Assembly (NCBI GenBank): GCA_016871195.1
Contig: VFZN01000022.1
Span: forward strand, 1 to 33,091
Direction of reading: 5' to 3'
Origin: Acidobacteriota bacterium
GTDB lineage: Bacteria; Acidobacteriota; Vicinamibacteria; Vicinamibacterales; UBA2999
Length of the DNA: 33,091 nt
Position numbers and translations under genes: made by a program. Under the pieces are notes generated by a model, which was not told where the DNA came from, searched no databases, and saw only the letters and a program-made list of their open reading frames with translations. This document shows, one piece after another, positions 1 through 7,400 of the stretch (position 1 is the first letter of the stretch; every line of letters starts with the position of its first letter).

Positions 1-37
1 GCCCGCCGCCTACGCCCAGCAGTTGACAGCACGGACG

Positions 38-163
38 AAGACGGCGAAAGTAACCGCCGGACTCTAAAGCCGAGTGCTACTCAAACGGGGTGGACGTCAG
101 AAGACGGCGAAAGTAACCGCCGGACTCTAAAGCCGAGTGCTACTCAAACGGGGTGGACGTCAG
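38..163. repeat. 63-bp tandem duplication, two perfect copies
   Basis: A 63-bp unit beginning AAGACGGCGAAAGTAACCGC occurs at 38-100 and again, identical as far as I can read, at 101-163. Each unit can form short hairpins (GGCG/CGCC around AAAGTAAC; ACTC/GAGT). The period is a multiple of three. On the plus strand one frame stays open from base 1 through both copies to a TAG at 181-183, giving a 21-residue repeat (DGESNRRTLK...) followed by a short acidic/Asn tail; every other frame I checked has a stop in the unit. It could be the 3' end of a truncated plus-strand gene or a noncoding part of the next integron cassette. Function unknown. Confidence 0.85.
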
Positions 164-253
164 ACGACAACAGCAATAATTAGAGCTTCCATTGTGGCTC
201 CGCGAGAAGTGGGCGTGGTGAGACAGCGAGCATAAAGTTTCCTGCTGAATGCG

Positions 254-345
254 GTCTAACGACGGCGGTAACGGGGCCGCCGCCAAAAAAACTATGATTT
301 CAAAACCCGCGTCATCGGCGGCTCCCGTTCACCGCTTTGTTCGGC
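254..345 (-). other. attC-like integron recombination site
   Basis: A 92-bp imperfect palindrome. On the minus strand it starts with GCCGAAC (R''-like, at 345-339), immediately after the stop codon of the adjacent gene, and ends with GTTAGAC (260-254), a perfect GTTRRRY core (R'). The two arms, GCCGAAC-AAAGCGGTGAACGGG... and GTCTAAC-GACGGCGGTAACGGGG... (the latter read on the plus strand), pair over about 28 positions. The R''-side arm has an extra G in GGTGAACG versus GGTAACG, the kind of extrahelical base that gives attC sites their orientation. The unpaired centre is AT-rich (about 285-315). Seen directly: the palindrome and core motifs. The attC identity follows from the known layout of integron cassettes. 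Confidence 0.72.
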
Positions 346-840
346 ACTATTGGTTCTTTGATCCGGATTTACTAGACCGCTTTCCTGTTTCAGGTTTTGC
401 TGTCGTCGGCGAGCTCTCTGGATCCAACGACGAGTGGTGTTCGACAATTTTCCAATCGTTACCCAGCCACTGGTATACAAACGTGTAGCGAGCTACGACC
501 GTTACCCGTCCAGAGTCCTTGCTATCAACTTGAAATTTGTAGATTCCGGAATTGACAGCAACCCCTCCGAAAAGCCTTGTATACGGCTCAACCGCCGTAC
601 CAATCGGGTTCTTTGGAAGGAAATCCTTCGCGAAGTAAGCCCGGATCTTTCGGTGCCCCTTCTTGACGTCACCCTTGAGCGTGGAAAGCAAAATCGAATC
701 TGGTGCGTACAGCGCCACCACTTGGTCTGGATCGCAGGTTTTCAAGGCTGCGAACCAGCGATCAAGTTGTTGCTCAACACTCTTCGTAACGTTTGTCACT
801 AGGTACTCTCCTTTGGAACTTGATGGTTGGAATGGCCGAA
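255..840 (-). mobile_element. Integron-type gene cassette (single ORF plus attC)
   Basis: The segment between the two attC-like core sites (R' at 254-260 and R' at 835-841) is about 586 bp and has the classic cassette plan on the minus strand: short leader, ribosome binding site, one ORF (799-347), stop codon, then attC. Both boundaries share a 38-bp direct repeat (258-295 and 839-876). Its base composition is visibly less GC-rich than the flanking chromosome, which fits recent acquisition. No integrase gene is present in the window, so this would be an array end lacking a nearby integrase, or the integrase lies to the left of base 1. Confidence 0.62.
347..799 (-). CDS. SnoaL-like / SgcJ-EcaC family protein (cassette gene)
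   Basis: A 150-aa protein starting at GTG (799-797) with AAAGGAGAG about 8 bases upstream; the TAG stop lies one base from the attC-like site. The body resembles the small cone-shaped NTF2/SnoaL fold, DUF4440 or SgcJ/EcaC type: N-terminal helix with LDRWFAAL, then [12 protein letters not shown], a [13 protein letters not shown] segment, and a C-terminal strand pair including [17 protein letters not shown]. Residues after about 128 are a Ser/Lys-rich tail. Members include cyclases, isomerases and many proteins of unknown activity, so no reaction can be assigned. SgcJ itself is from an enediyne cluster, but this gene sits in its own mobile cassette with different base composition, so I do not link it to the downstream synthase. 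Confidence 0.8.
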   Translation of the reverse strand: MTNVTKSVEQQLDRWFAALKTCDPDQVVALYAPDSILLSTLKGDVKKGHRKIRAYFAKDFLPKNPIGTAVEPYTRLFGGVAVNSGIYKFQVDSKDSGRVTVVARYTFVYQWLGNDWKIVEHHSSLDPESSPTTAKPETGKRSSKSGSKNQ

Positions 841-931
841 CGACGGCGGTAACGGGGCCGCCGCCAAAAAAACTATTCTATACGGTACGTCAGCTGCTGA
901 GGCCGCCGGCGTTGATCGCGCTGTGCTCGGG
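835..931 (-). other. Second, degenerate attC-like site
   Basis: The left part (839-876) is identical to the first attC-like site (258-295), including the hairpin arm GACGGCGGTAACGGGGCCGC and the A7 run. The right part (901-931, GGCCGCCGGCGTTGATCGCG...) aligns loosely with the other arm of the first site but has many differences, and the outer R'' motif is not recognisable. The core read on the minus strand is GTTCGGC, one mismatch from GTTRRRY. I read it as the attC that borders the cassette upstream, decayed on its outer side because it is the last of the array. Confidence 0.5.
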
Positions 932-1177
932 ATATTTCCTCCAGAACATGCCTCATCTGAGGAAAGACGTTCGGTATCGTGAGATACCCGTGAACGTCGT
1001 CGGTCGGGCGTTGGCCTTCCACGAAGCGGCGGGGGCTTCGGGTTGTTGAGACCAGTTCGTGAGTGAGTGTTGCGGCACAGTGGGTCCATCGTGCCCCCCG
1101 CACCGCCACGCCTCCCCCTGCGCCCCCGCCATGGTTTTGTCACGCCTGTCCGCGCCAGCGCTGGTGATAATTCCCGC
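932..1177. other. Gap with no supported gene
   Basis: Between the degenerate attC-like site and the next gene. Open frames here have no convincing start, ribosome binding site or recognisable product. A small inverted repeat GAAGC/GCTTC lies near 1023-1040. I see no promoter I would defend. Confidence 0.5.
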
Positions 1178-1834
1178 ATGCGCACCCTGCTGGTTCGGTT
1201 GTGCCTCGCCACGGCACTCGTGGCATCTCCGGTGGTGCCGCTGCTGGAGGCGCAGGCCGACAGGGCAGCGCCGCTCGATGGTGCCTGGTCGCTCAACACC
1301 GAGGCCAGCGACGGGCTGGGGCGCGCAGGGCAGGACGACCCCGAGGGATCACCGGAACCGGGTCGCGGGGCAGGACGGGGCGCAGGACGCGGCGGCGGCG
1401 CCGGGCGTGGTGGCGGCCGTGGCGGGTTCGGCGGCGGGGCAGGACGGGGCGGTGGTCGCGGCGGCGCCGATCGTGATCAGATGGTCCGACGCCTCGAGGC
1501 CCTGCGCGACATCGTCCGTCCAGCCGTGCGCCTCACCATCTCGCACACCCCCACCATGGTCATCATCGTCACCGATGACGGCGCCACCACGCGCCTCGTG
1601 CCCGACCATTCCCGAGTGAAAGACGAGTCGACCGGCGTCGAGCGCCGCACGCGCTGGCAGGAGGCACGGCTCACCACCGAACTCTCTGGCCTCGGACCCG
1701 GGCGCATCACCGAGACCTATGCCATCGATGCCGCCACCAGGCAGCTCGTGGTCACGCTGCAGCTACCGCCGCCCCGCTACAGCGACGAGAAGACCGGGCG
1801 CACCCTGCGCCGCGTCTACGACCGCGTTCAGTAG
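1178..1834 (+). CDS. Small secreted protein with Gly/Arg-rich segment
   Basis: A 218-aa protein; ATG 1178 is chosen because it begins a clean signal peptide (MRTLLVRLCLATALVAS..., cleavage likely after about residue 25). The mature N-terminus contains GAWSLN, a motif common at the start of small lipocalin-like exported proteins in Acidobacteria-type genomes. Residues about 58-100 are a low-complexity Gly/Arg/Ala tract (repeated GRGGG/GAGRG). The C-terminal half (about 105-218) is an ordered alpha/beta-looking domain with TISHTPTMVIIVTDDG and ends near a Lys/Arg-rich RTLRRVYDRVQ. Probably periplasmic or surface-exposed; function unknown. A longer frame starting at 1067 exists but would bury the signal peptide. 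Confidence 0.75.
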   Translation: MRTLLVRLCLATALVASPVVPLLEAQADRAAPLDGAWSLNTEASDGLGRAGQDDPEGSPEPGRGAGRGAGRGGGAGRGGGRGGFGGGAGRGGGRGGADRDQMVRRLEALRDIVRPAVRLTISHTPTMVIIVTDDGATTRLVPDHSRVKDESTGVERRTRWQEARLTTELSGLGPGRITETYAIDAATRQLVVTLQLPPPRYSDEKTGRTLRRVYDRVQ

Positions 1835-1917
1835 TCGTGCGTCTGGCGGCCGGAGGGCCCGAACCTCTGGATGTGTACTCGCACGTGTCCACAATGTCCC
1901 GCTGAAGGGATTTCGAA

Positions 1918-1980
1918 TGAGATTCGCATCGATTATCTCGATGTCTCACAATGCGAACCGCACGTCACGGCATGTATAGT
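1918..1980 (+). promoter_or_regulatory. Candidate promoter/operator upstream of the synthase operon
   Basis: An inverted repeat TGAGA-ttcg-CATCGA-ttatc-TCGATG-TCTCA spans 1918-1948 (11 paired bases with one bulge). Downstream, CGAACCGCACG (1954-1964) precedes TATAGT (1975-1980), a plausible -10. The closest following gene starts at 2031. A closely similar element combination precedes the second operon at 15442-15472. Regulatory role is inferred. Confidence 0.4.
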
Positions 1981-2030
1981 CATTGGGCCGCAGACGACCG
2001 GCAGTCACTGACCGTCACCCGTCACCCCGT

Positions 2031-2627
2031 ATGGCCTACTTCGCAATGCAGTATCAGGTGCTGTTCCACGACACGATGGCCTACGGCACCCATCATCACA
2101 CCGTCAACGTCAAGTTCCAGAACATCGCGCGCGAGACCCTCCTATTCTGGAGCAATTCCAATGTGGAAGGCGCGTGGGTGGAACAGCTGCGCGACATCGT
2201 AATGCTGACGCGCGAATCGCACAGCCTCAACCTCGAACCCGTGCCGCTCGGCGGCAAGGTCGCGATTCTGATGACGTATGAAGAAGCCACCCGCAGCACG
2301 GTGCGGCTGTGCTTCCGGGTGATGGATCAGTCAGGGCGTCCGGTGTCGTGCGGCTATCAGGTGATGGTGCTCGTGCACAAGGACACGCACGAACTGGTGA
2401 CGGCACCACCGTTGCTGACGCAGTATCTCGATGTCTCGACCGAAAAAAATCTGGTGGAGCGCCTGACGGGTCCGTCGTTCGCCGAGCGGGTGAAGGCAGG
2501 CGGCGCAGAGATGAAGCGCATTTTCCCCGACGAAGTCCGCCAGATCGGCGTGCGTATCGCCTGCGCCGACCGGCACGACGCGTATCCCCGTCTCATCGAC
2601 GAATCCCTGAGAGAGTACTTGCTGTAG
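2031..2627 (+). CDS. Hotdog-fold acyl thioesterase (4HBT/enediyne TE-like)
   Basis: 198 aa from ATG 2031; the upstream TTG extension to 1983 lacks similarity. The N-terminus YQVLFHDTMAYGTHHHTVN...FQNIARETLLF matches the opening strand, Asp-containing turn and long helix of 4-hydroxybenzoyl-CoA-type thioesterases, including those that release polyenes from enediyne PKSs. The C-terminal 60 residues (after about 140) are an extension beyond the usual ~140-aa domain. Expected role: hydrolytic release of acyl chains from the ACPs encoded downstream. It is the first gene of a tightly packed run; the flavoprotein gene follows after 35 bases. Thioesterase family is fairly secure; substrate is inferred from context. 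Confidence 0.72.
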   Translation: MAYFAMQYQVLFHDTMAYGTHHHTVNVKFQNIARETLLFWSNSNVEGAWVEQLRDIVMLTRESHSLNLEPVPLGGKVAILMTYEEATRSTVRLCFRVMDQSGRPVSCGYQVMVLVHKDTHELVTAPPLLTQYLDVSTEKNLVERLTGPSFAERVKAGGAEMKRIFPDEVRQIGVRIACADRHDAYPRLIDESLREYLL

Positions 2628-2662
2628 CGGACCGTTCCGGTATCAGACGACGAAGGATGATT

Positions 2663-4432
2663 ATGGCTTCAGACCTGCATCAGACTCCCGCCTCTACGCG
2701 GCCGTATGACGTCATCATTCTGGGCACGGGCCTCGGGGGCGGCATGCTGGGCTCGATTCTCGCCAAGCACGACCTCAAGGTGCTGATGATCGATTCAGAC
2801 ACCCATCCGCGCTTCACGATCGGCGAGGCGACGACGCCCGACACCAACTTCCGCCTGAAGCTGCTCGGCACCAAATACGGCGTGCCGGAGATTGCCAACC
2901 TCAGCGCGTTCCACGATTTGCGCGACACCGTGGGCCCCAGCTCGGGGATCAAGCGGGCGTTCAGCTTCCTCTATCAGCGCGACGGGCAGGACCAGCGCGC
3001 GAAGGAATCGCACCAGTATCCGACCCTTGCCCCGCCGATGGGCCCGGACGCCCACTTCTTCCGTCAGGACACCGACGCCTTCATGATGGCGAGCGCCGTG
3101 GGCTACGGCGCCACGGTGCGGCAGCAGACCCGTGTGCAGGACATCCAGATCGATGACGAGGGCGTCACCGTCACGTCCGACCGCCAGGAGACCTTCCGGG
3201 CGCGCTATCTGGTCGACGGCACCGGCATGCGCTCGGTGCTGGCCAACCGGTTCGACCTGCGTGTGGGACCGGAACGCTTCCGCACCAACAGCCGCGCCAT
3301 CTACACCCACATGGTGGGCGTGAAGCCCTACGACATGGTGGGCGGCAGCCGCAGCGAGCACCAGCACAAGTACCCGCTGTCGCAGAGCACCCTACATCAC
3401 GTGTTCGAGGGCGGCTGGTTCTGGGTGATTCCATTCAACAACCACGCCGATGCCACCAATCCGCTGTGCAGCGTCGGACTGGTGCTGAACCGGAACGTGC
3501 ACCCGGAAACCGGCACGGATCCCGAGGAAGAATTCTGGTCGCACGTGCGCCGGTTCCCGGACATGATGCGGCACTTCGAGGGCGCCAGAGCCGTCCGTAA
3601 CTGGACGTCGACCGGTCGCCTGCAGTACGGCTCGAAGACCATTACCGGACCGCGGTTCTGCCTGCTAGCCCACGCCGGATTCTTTATCGATCCCCTGTAC
3701 TCGACCGGGCTCGCGCTCACCACGGCGATGGTCGACCTGCTCAGCGCGCAGCTGCTGAAGTCGTTCCGCACCGGCGACTTCTCGCCGGAGGCTTTCGAGA
3801 AACTCAACGGCTTCTTCGACCGGAACATCACATACGCCGATCAGATGGTGAGTTCGTCGTTTGTCTCGTTCCGCGACTACGACCTGTGGGACGCCTGGTT
3901 CCGCGTGTGGGTCGTCGGCCTGTTCATTGGCACGGCCGTCAACGCCACGATTTATCTGAGATACGTCGAGACGGGCCGGCAGGATGTGCTCGATAACTCC
4001 ATCACCGAGCCGAACGACATGATTCTCGGTGGCCGATACCCCGAGTTCCAGAAGCTCTTCAAGGTGGCGCTGGCGACGATGGATCAGGTGCGTGACGGAC
4101 AGCTCGACCCCAAGCAGGGGGCGCAGCAGATTCGGGGCCTGTTCAAGGACCTGCCGTATGTGCCGAGCTACTGGCGCTGGTCCGACCCCGAGGTGCGCAC
4201 GACCCCCGCGTTCACGCTGTGGGGCATGACGAAGATGTACTTCTGGTTCCAGCTGTTCTGCCCCAAACACCTGCGGCAGCCGCTGTTTGACTGGAACTCG
4301 CTCACGGCCTACCGCTACATCCTGAAGGCCGTGCTCAAGAGTAACCGCCTGGCCCGCCGGCGCCGGTCGTTCTACACACGGGATGTGTTCAAGGCCTGGA
4401 ACATGGACTGGAAGGCGTCCAGGGCGAGCTGA
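2663..4432 (+). CDS. Flavin-dependent halogenase-like monooxygenase
   Basis: 589 aa. ATG 2663 is preceded by AAGGA at 2653-2657, which overlaps an earlier in-frame ATG (2657); spacing favours 2663. The N-terminus has a Rossmann FAD motif (DVIILGTGLGGGMLGS), then IGEATTP, an SSGIKRAFSF segment with Lys97 where flavin halogenases carry the catalytic lysine, a DGTGMRSVLA motif, and WFWVIP at 252-257, the WxWxIP signature of flavin-dependent halogenases. HAGFFIDPLYSTGLALT matches the second FAD contact. The C-terminal 150 residues are a helical extension. It could halogenate or only hydroxylate/epoxidise a carrier-bound or free polyketide; no partner flavin reductase is visible. Flavoprotein monooxygenase-fold is secure, halogenation less so. 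Confidence 0.75.
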   Translation: MASDLHQTPASTRPYDVIILGTGLGGGMLGSILAKHDLKVLMIDSDTHPRFTIGEATTPDTNFRLKLLGTKYGVPEIANLSAFHDLRDTVGPSSGIKRAFSFLYQRDGQDQRAKESHQYPTLAPPMGPDAHFFRQDTDAFMMASAVGYGATVRQQTRVQDIQIDDEGVTVTSDRQETFRARYLVDGTGMRSVLANRFDLRVGPERFRTNSRAIYTHMVGVKPYDMVGGSRSEHQHKYPLSQSTLHHVFEGGWFWVIPFNNHADATNPLCSVGLVLNRNVHPETGTDPEEEFWSHVRRFPDMMRHFEGARAVRNWTSTGRLQYGSKTITGPRFCLLAHAGFFIDPLYSTGLALTTAMVDLLSAQLLKSFRTGDFSPEAFEKLNGFFDRNITYADQMVSSSFVSFRDYDLWDAWFRVWVVGLFIGTAVNATIYLRYVETGRQDVLDNSITEPNDMILGGRYPEFQKLFKVALATMDQVRDGQLDPKQGAQQIRGLFKDLPYVPSYWRWSDPEVRTTPAFTLWGMTKMYFWFQLFCPKHLRQPLFDWNSLTAYRYILKAVLKSNRLARRRRSFYTRDVFKAWNMDWKASRAS

Positions 4433-4473
4433 CGGAGGGTCGGTACCCCCGCGTGCCGACACTCGAGGCAGGC

Positions 4474-7400
4474 ATGACAGGCACGGCTCTCTGGGTATTT
4501 CCCGGGCAGGGTTCATTTGACCGGGCGCTGCTGCGGCAGCTGTACGTCTCGCACCGCGAGCTGCGGCCGCTGTTCTATGCCGTCGACGAGGCGGCAGGAG
4601 AGGCCCTTGGGGCGCCGCTGCTGCCCTCGATTCTCGATCCGGCCGAGCCGCCGCTGCCCGATGCTGACCTTGATCAGCTGGGCATCTACCTGGCCAACGT
4701 GGCCGCGGCACGGTTGTGGCGCGACCGCGGGTATGTACCCGCGGCCCTCGCCGGCCACAGTTTCGGCGAACTGGCAGCGTTCACCGTCGCGGGTGTCTAC
4801 GACGAAGCGGTTGGCGCACGCGTCGTGTGCCAGCGCGTCCTCAGCCTGCGTGAAGCCGCACGGCCCGGAGGCATGCTGGCCGTGCTCACCGGCGCCGCCG
4901 AGACGGCGCGGATTATCGCCGCCGTCGCACCGTCTGCCGTCATTGCCGTGGTCAACCACAGCCGGCAGACCGTCGTGTCGGCACCGCATGCCGAACTGAA
5001 GGCCATCATCGCCGCCGCGACGGCACAGCGGATTTCCACGGCGCCCCTGCAAAGCCGCTATCCCTTCCACTCGCCCCTGCTGGACGTGGCGAGTCGCGCC
5101 TTCCGTATCGCCCTCCGCGGACATCGCGTGCATGCCCCATCCATCCCTGTGATGGTGGGCACCGACCTACGCTGGCTCACCGCCGACATGGACCTGGCCG
5201 ATGTCATGGCGCGCCAGTTGACGGCACCGCTCGACTTTCCCGCCCAGCTGACGGCGGCACTAGTCCCTGACATCACGCATATTCTCGAGTGCGGCGCCGG
5301 GGACATCGTCTCGAAGATCGCGACTCGCGTGCTGCGCGAGTCGGGACGCACGCTGTCGGTGGTGGCGACGTTTCCGGCCGGTATGGCTCCAGCGGCAGCG
5401 CTGGCGGCGGCCCAGCACGCGCTGGTCTCTGGCGAGCCCGCGCCGCGCGAGGGACGAACGACCGAGGCGCCGCAGGCGACGGCGGTCAGCCCTGCGATGT
5501 CCTCAGGACGTGTGGTGGCGATGCCCGCGGTTGATGCGGCGGTCGAGCCGATTGCGATTGTGGGCATGGGTTGCGTCCTGCCCGGCGCGGCGACCGACCC
5601 TGACGTGTTCTGGCAGCACCTGCGCGACGGCGTGAACGGGATTGTCGACCTGACGGTCGGTGATCCCCATGCCCGGGAAGATTTTGTGGCGGGGGATGCC
5701 TCGCACGATCCCGTGCAGATCGTGTCGGACAAGACCTACACCCTGCTGAACGGCAGCATTCCGCGCGTCGGTTACGATGCCGCGCTGCTCGGCGGCGCGT
5801 ACTCGGCCGAGGCATTTGCGCGCCTGACGAAGGGCCAGCAGTTGCTGGCCACCGCGTTGGCGCAGGCGCTGCGTGGAGCACCCGCCGTCCCCGGACAGCG
5901 GATGCAGTGCATCCTCGGGTCCACCGCCGATGGCGTGGGCGAACTCGACGAAGCGCACTTTGCCGAGAGCGTCCGCGAAACCATGGCGGGCCTGTCGCTG
6001 ACGTCCGCTGACGCCGAGGCGTTTGCCGATCGCATGGTGCAAGGGCTCTGCGGATGGTCGGCCGCCTCGGATCGCCTGCGTCCCTACGACCTCTACGCCG
6101 CCGTGGCACAGACGCTGGCCGGCGTCCCGGTCTCGCAGACCTATCTGGTCGACTCGGCCTGCTCCTCGTCGCTCTACTCCATCACGCTGGGGGCCAGGGC
6201 GCTGCGGAGCGGGGCGGTCGATGTCGTCTACGCCGGCGGCGTCTTCGCGCCCGGACCGGCGAACAATAATCTGTTTGCCCAGTTTCGCGGCTTGACACCC
6301 ACCGGCAGCCGGCCGCTCGATGCCTCGGCTGACGGGGTGGTCTTCGGAGATGGCGCGGGTGTGGTGGTGCTCAGGCGCCTCTCGGCGGCCATTGCGTCCG
6401 GACAGCGGATTCTGGCAGTGCTCAGAACCGATGGTGCCTCCAGCGACGGCAAGAGCCCATCGATCAATGTGCCGCAGGCCGAGGGCCAGGCCGTGGCCAT
6501 GCAGGCGGCCTATCGGGGCGCGGGCGTCGATGCCGATTCGGTGCAGTATGTCGAGGCCCACGCGACGGCGACGCCTGTGGGTGATGCGGTCGAATTCAAG
6601 GCGCTGTGCCGCGCCTTCCCCCCACGAAGTTCCGGTGCGCCCCGCTGGCTGGGTAGCGTCAAATCGCTCATTGGCCACACCGGGTGGACCTCAGGTGTGG
6701 CGTCGGTCATCAAGATTTGCCAGGCACTCGCGCACCGGCAGATTCCGAAGCAGTATGGTTACACCGCGCCGAATCCGCAGATTGCCCTTGACGGGTCGGG
6801 TTTTGCCATTCCCACACGACACGAAGCCTGGCCGGACAACGACAGTGGCTGGCCCCGTCGTGCGGCCATCAACAGCTTCGGGTTCGGGGGCACCAATGCG
6901 CACGTGGTCCTCGAGGAATACGTCGAGCCGTATCACCGCACACTGGCCGCGCATTTCGGCGGTCAGGCGCCTTCGCCGCCCGCCCCGCTGGTGGTCGTGG
7001 GTGTGGCCGGCCTGTTCCCCGAACGTGGACGCGCCTTCGATCGGTCGGCGCTGCGCATGCCACGGAAGCGGATGGTGCTGCCCGATGTTGCCGAGCACAT
7101 GGACGCGTCGCAGTATCTGGCGACCATGGCTGCGGAGCAGCTGACACAGCACTGGCCGGCAGACGTCACGGGCGCGGGGATGGTGCGCATCGGTGTTGCC
7201 TTGGGACTGGAATCGAAGACCGAGCGCGGCATCCGCGCCAACGAGCGGATCTTCCTCGACCGGCTCAGCCGCATTGCGAAGACGACAGGGGCATCGGCCG
7301 CGGTGGTGCAGCAGATTCGGGACGCGATTGCGCACCGCGTGATTCCGTCGGGCCCGTACTCGCTCCCGGGCCTGATGCCGAACGTGGCAGCCAGCCGCAT

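Noticed and set aside
38-163. CRISPR array
   Set aside because: Only two directly adjoining copies with no spacer between them.
258-295. 38-bp repeat hairpin as a rho-independent terminator
   Set aside because: The A-run lies 3' of the hairpin on the plus strand and the T-run lies 5' on the minus strand, so neither strand gives stem-then-U. The attC explanation fits better.
347-799. SgcJ/EcaC-like gene as a member of the enediyne-like cluster
   Set aside because: The family is widespread, the gene lies in an attC-bounded cassette with lower GC, and it is on the opposite strand with an unrelated gene in between.
2309-2662. Long N-terminal extension of the flavoprotein
   Set aside because: It overlaps the thioesterase gene in another frame and is Arg-rich; the FAD motif starts normally after ATG 2663.
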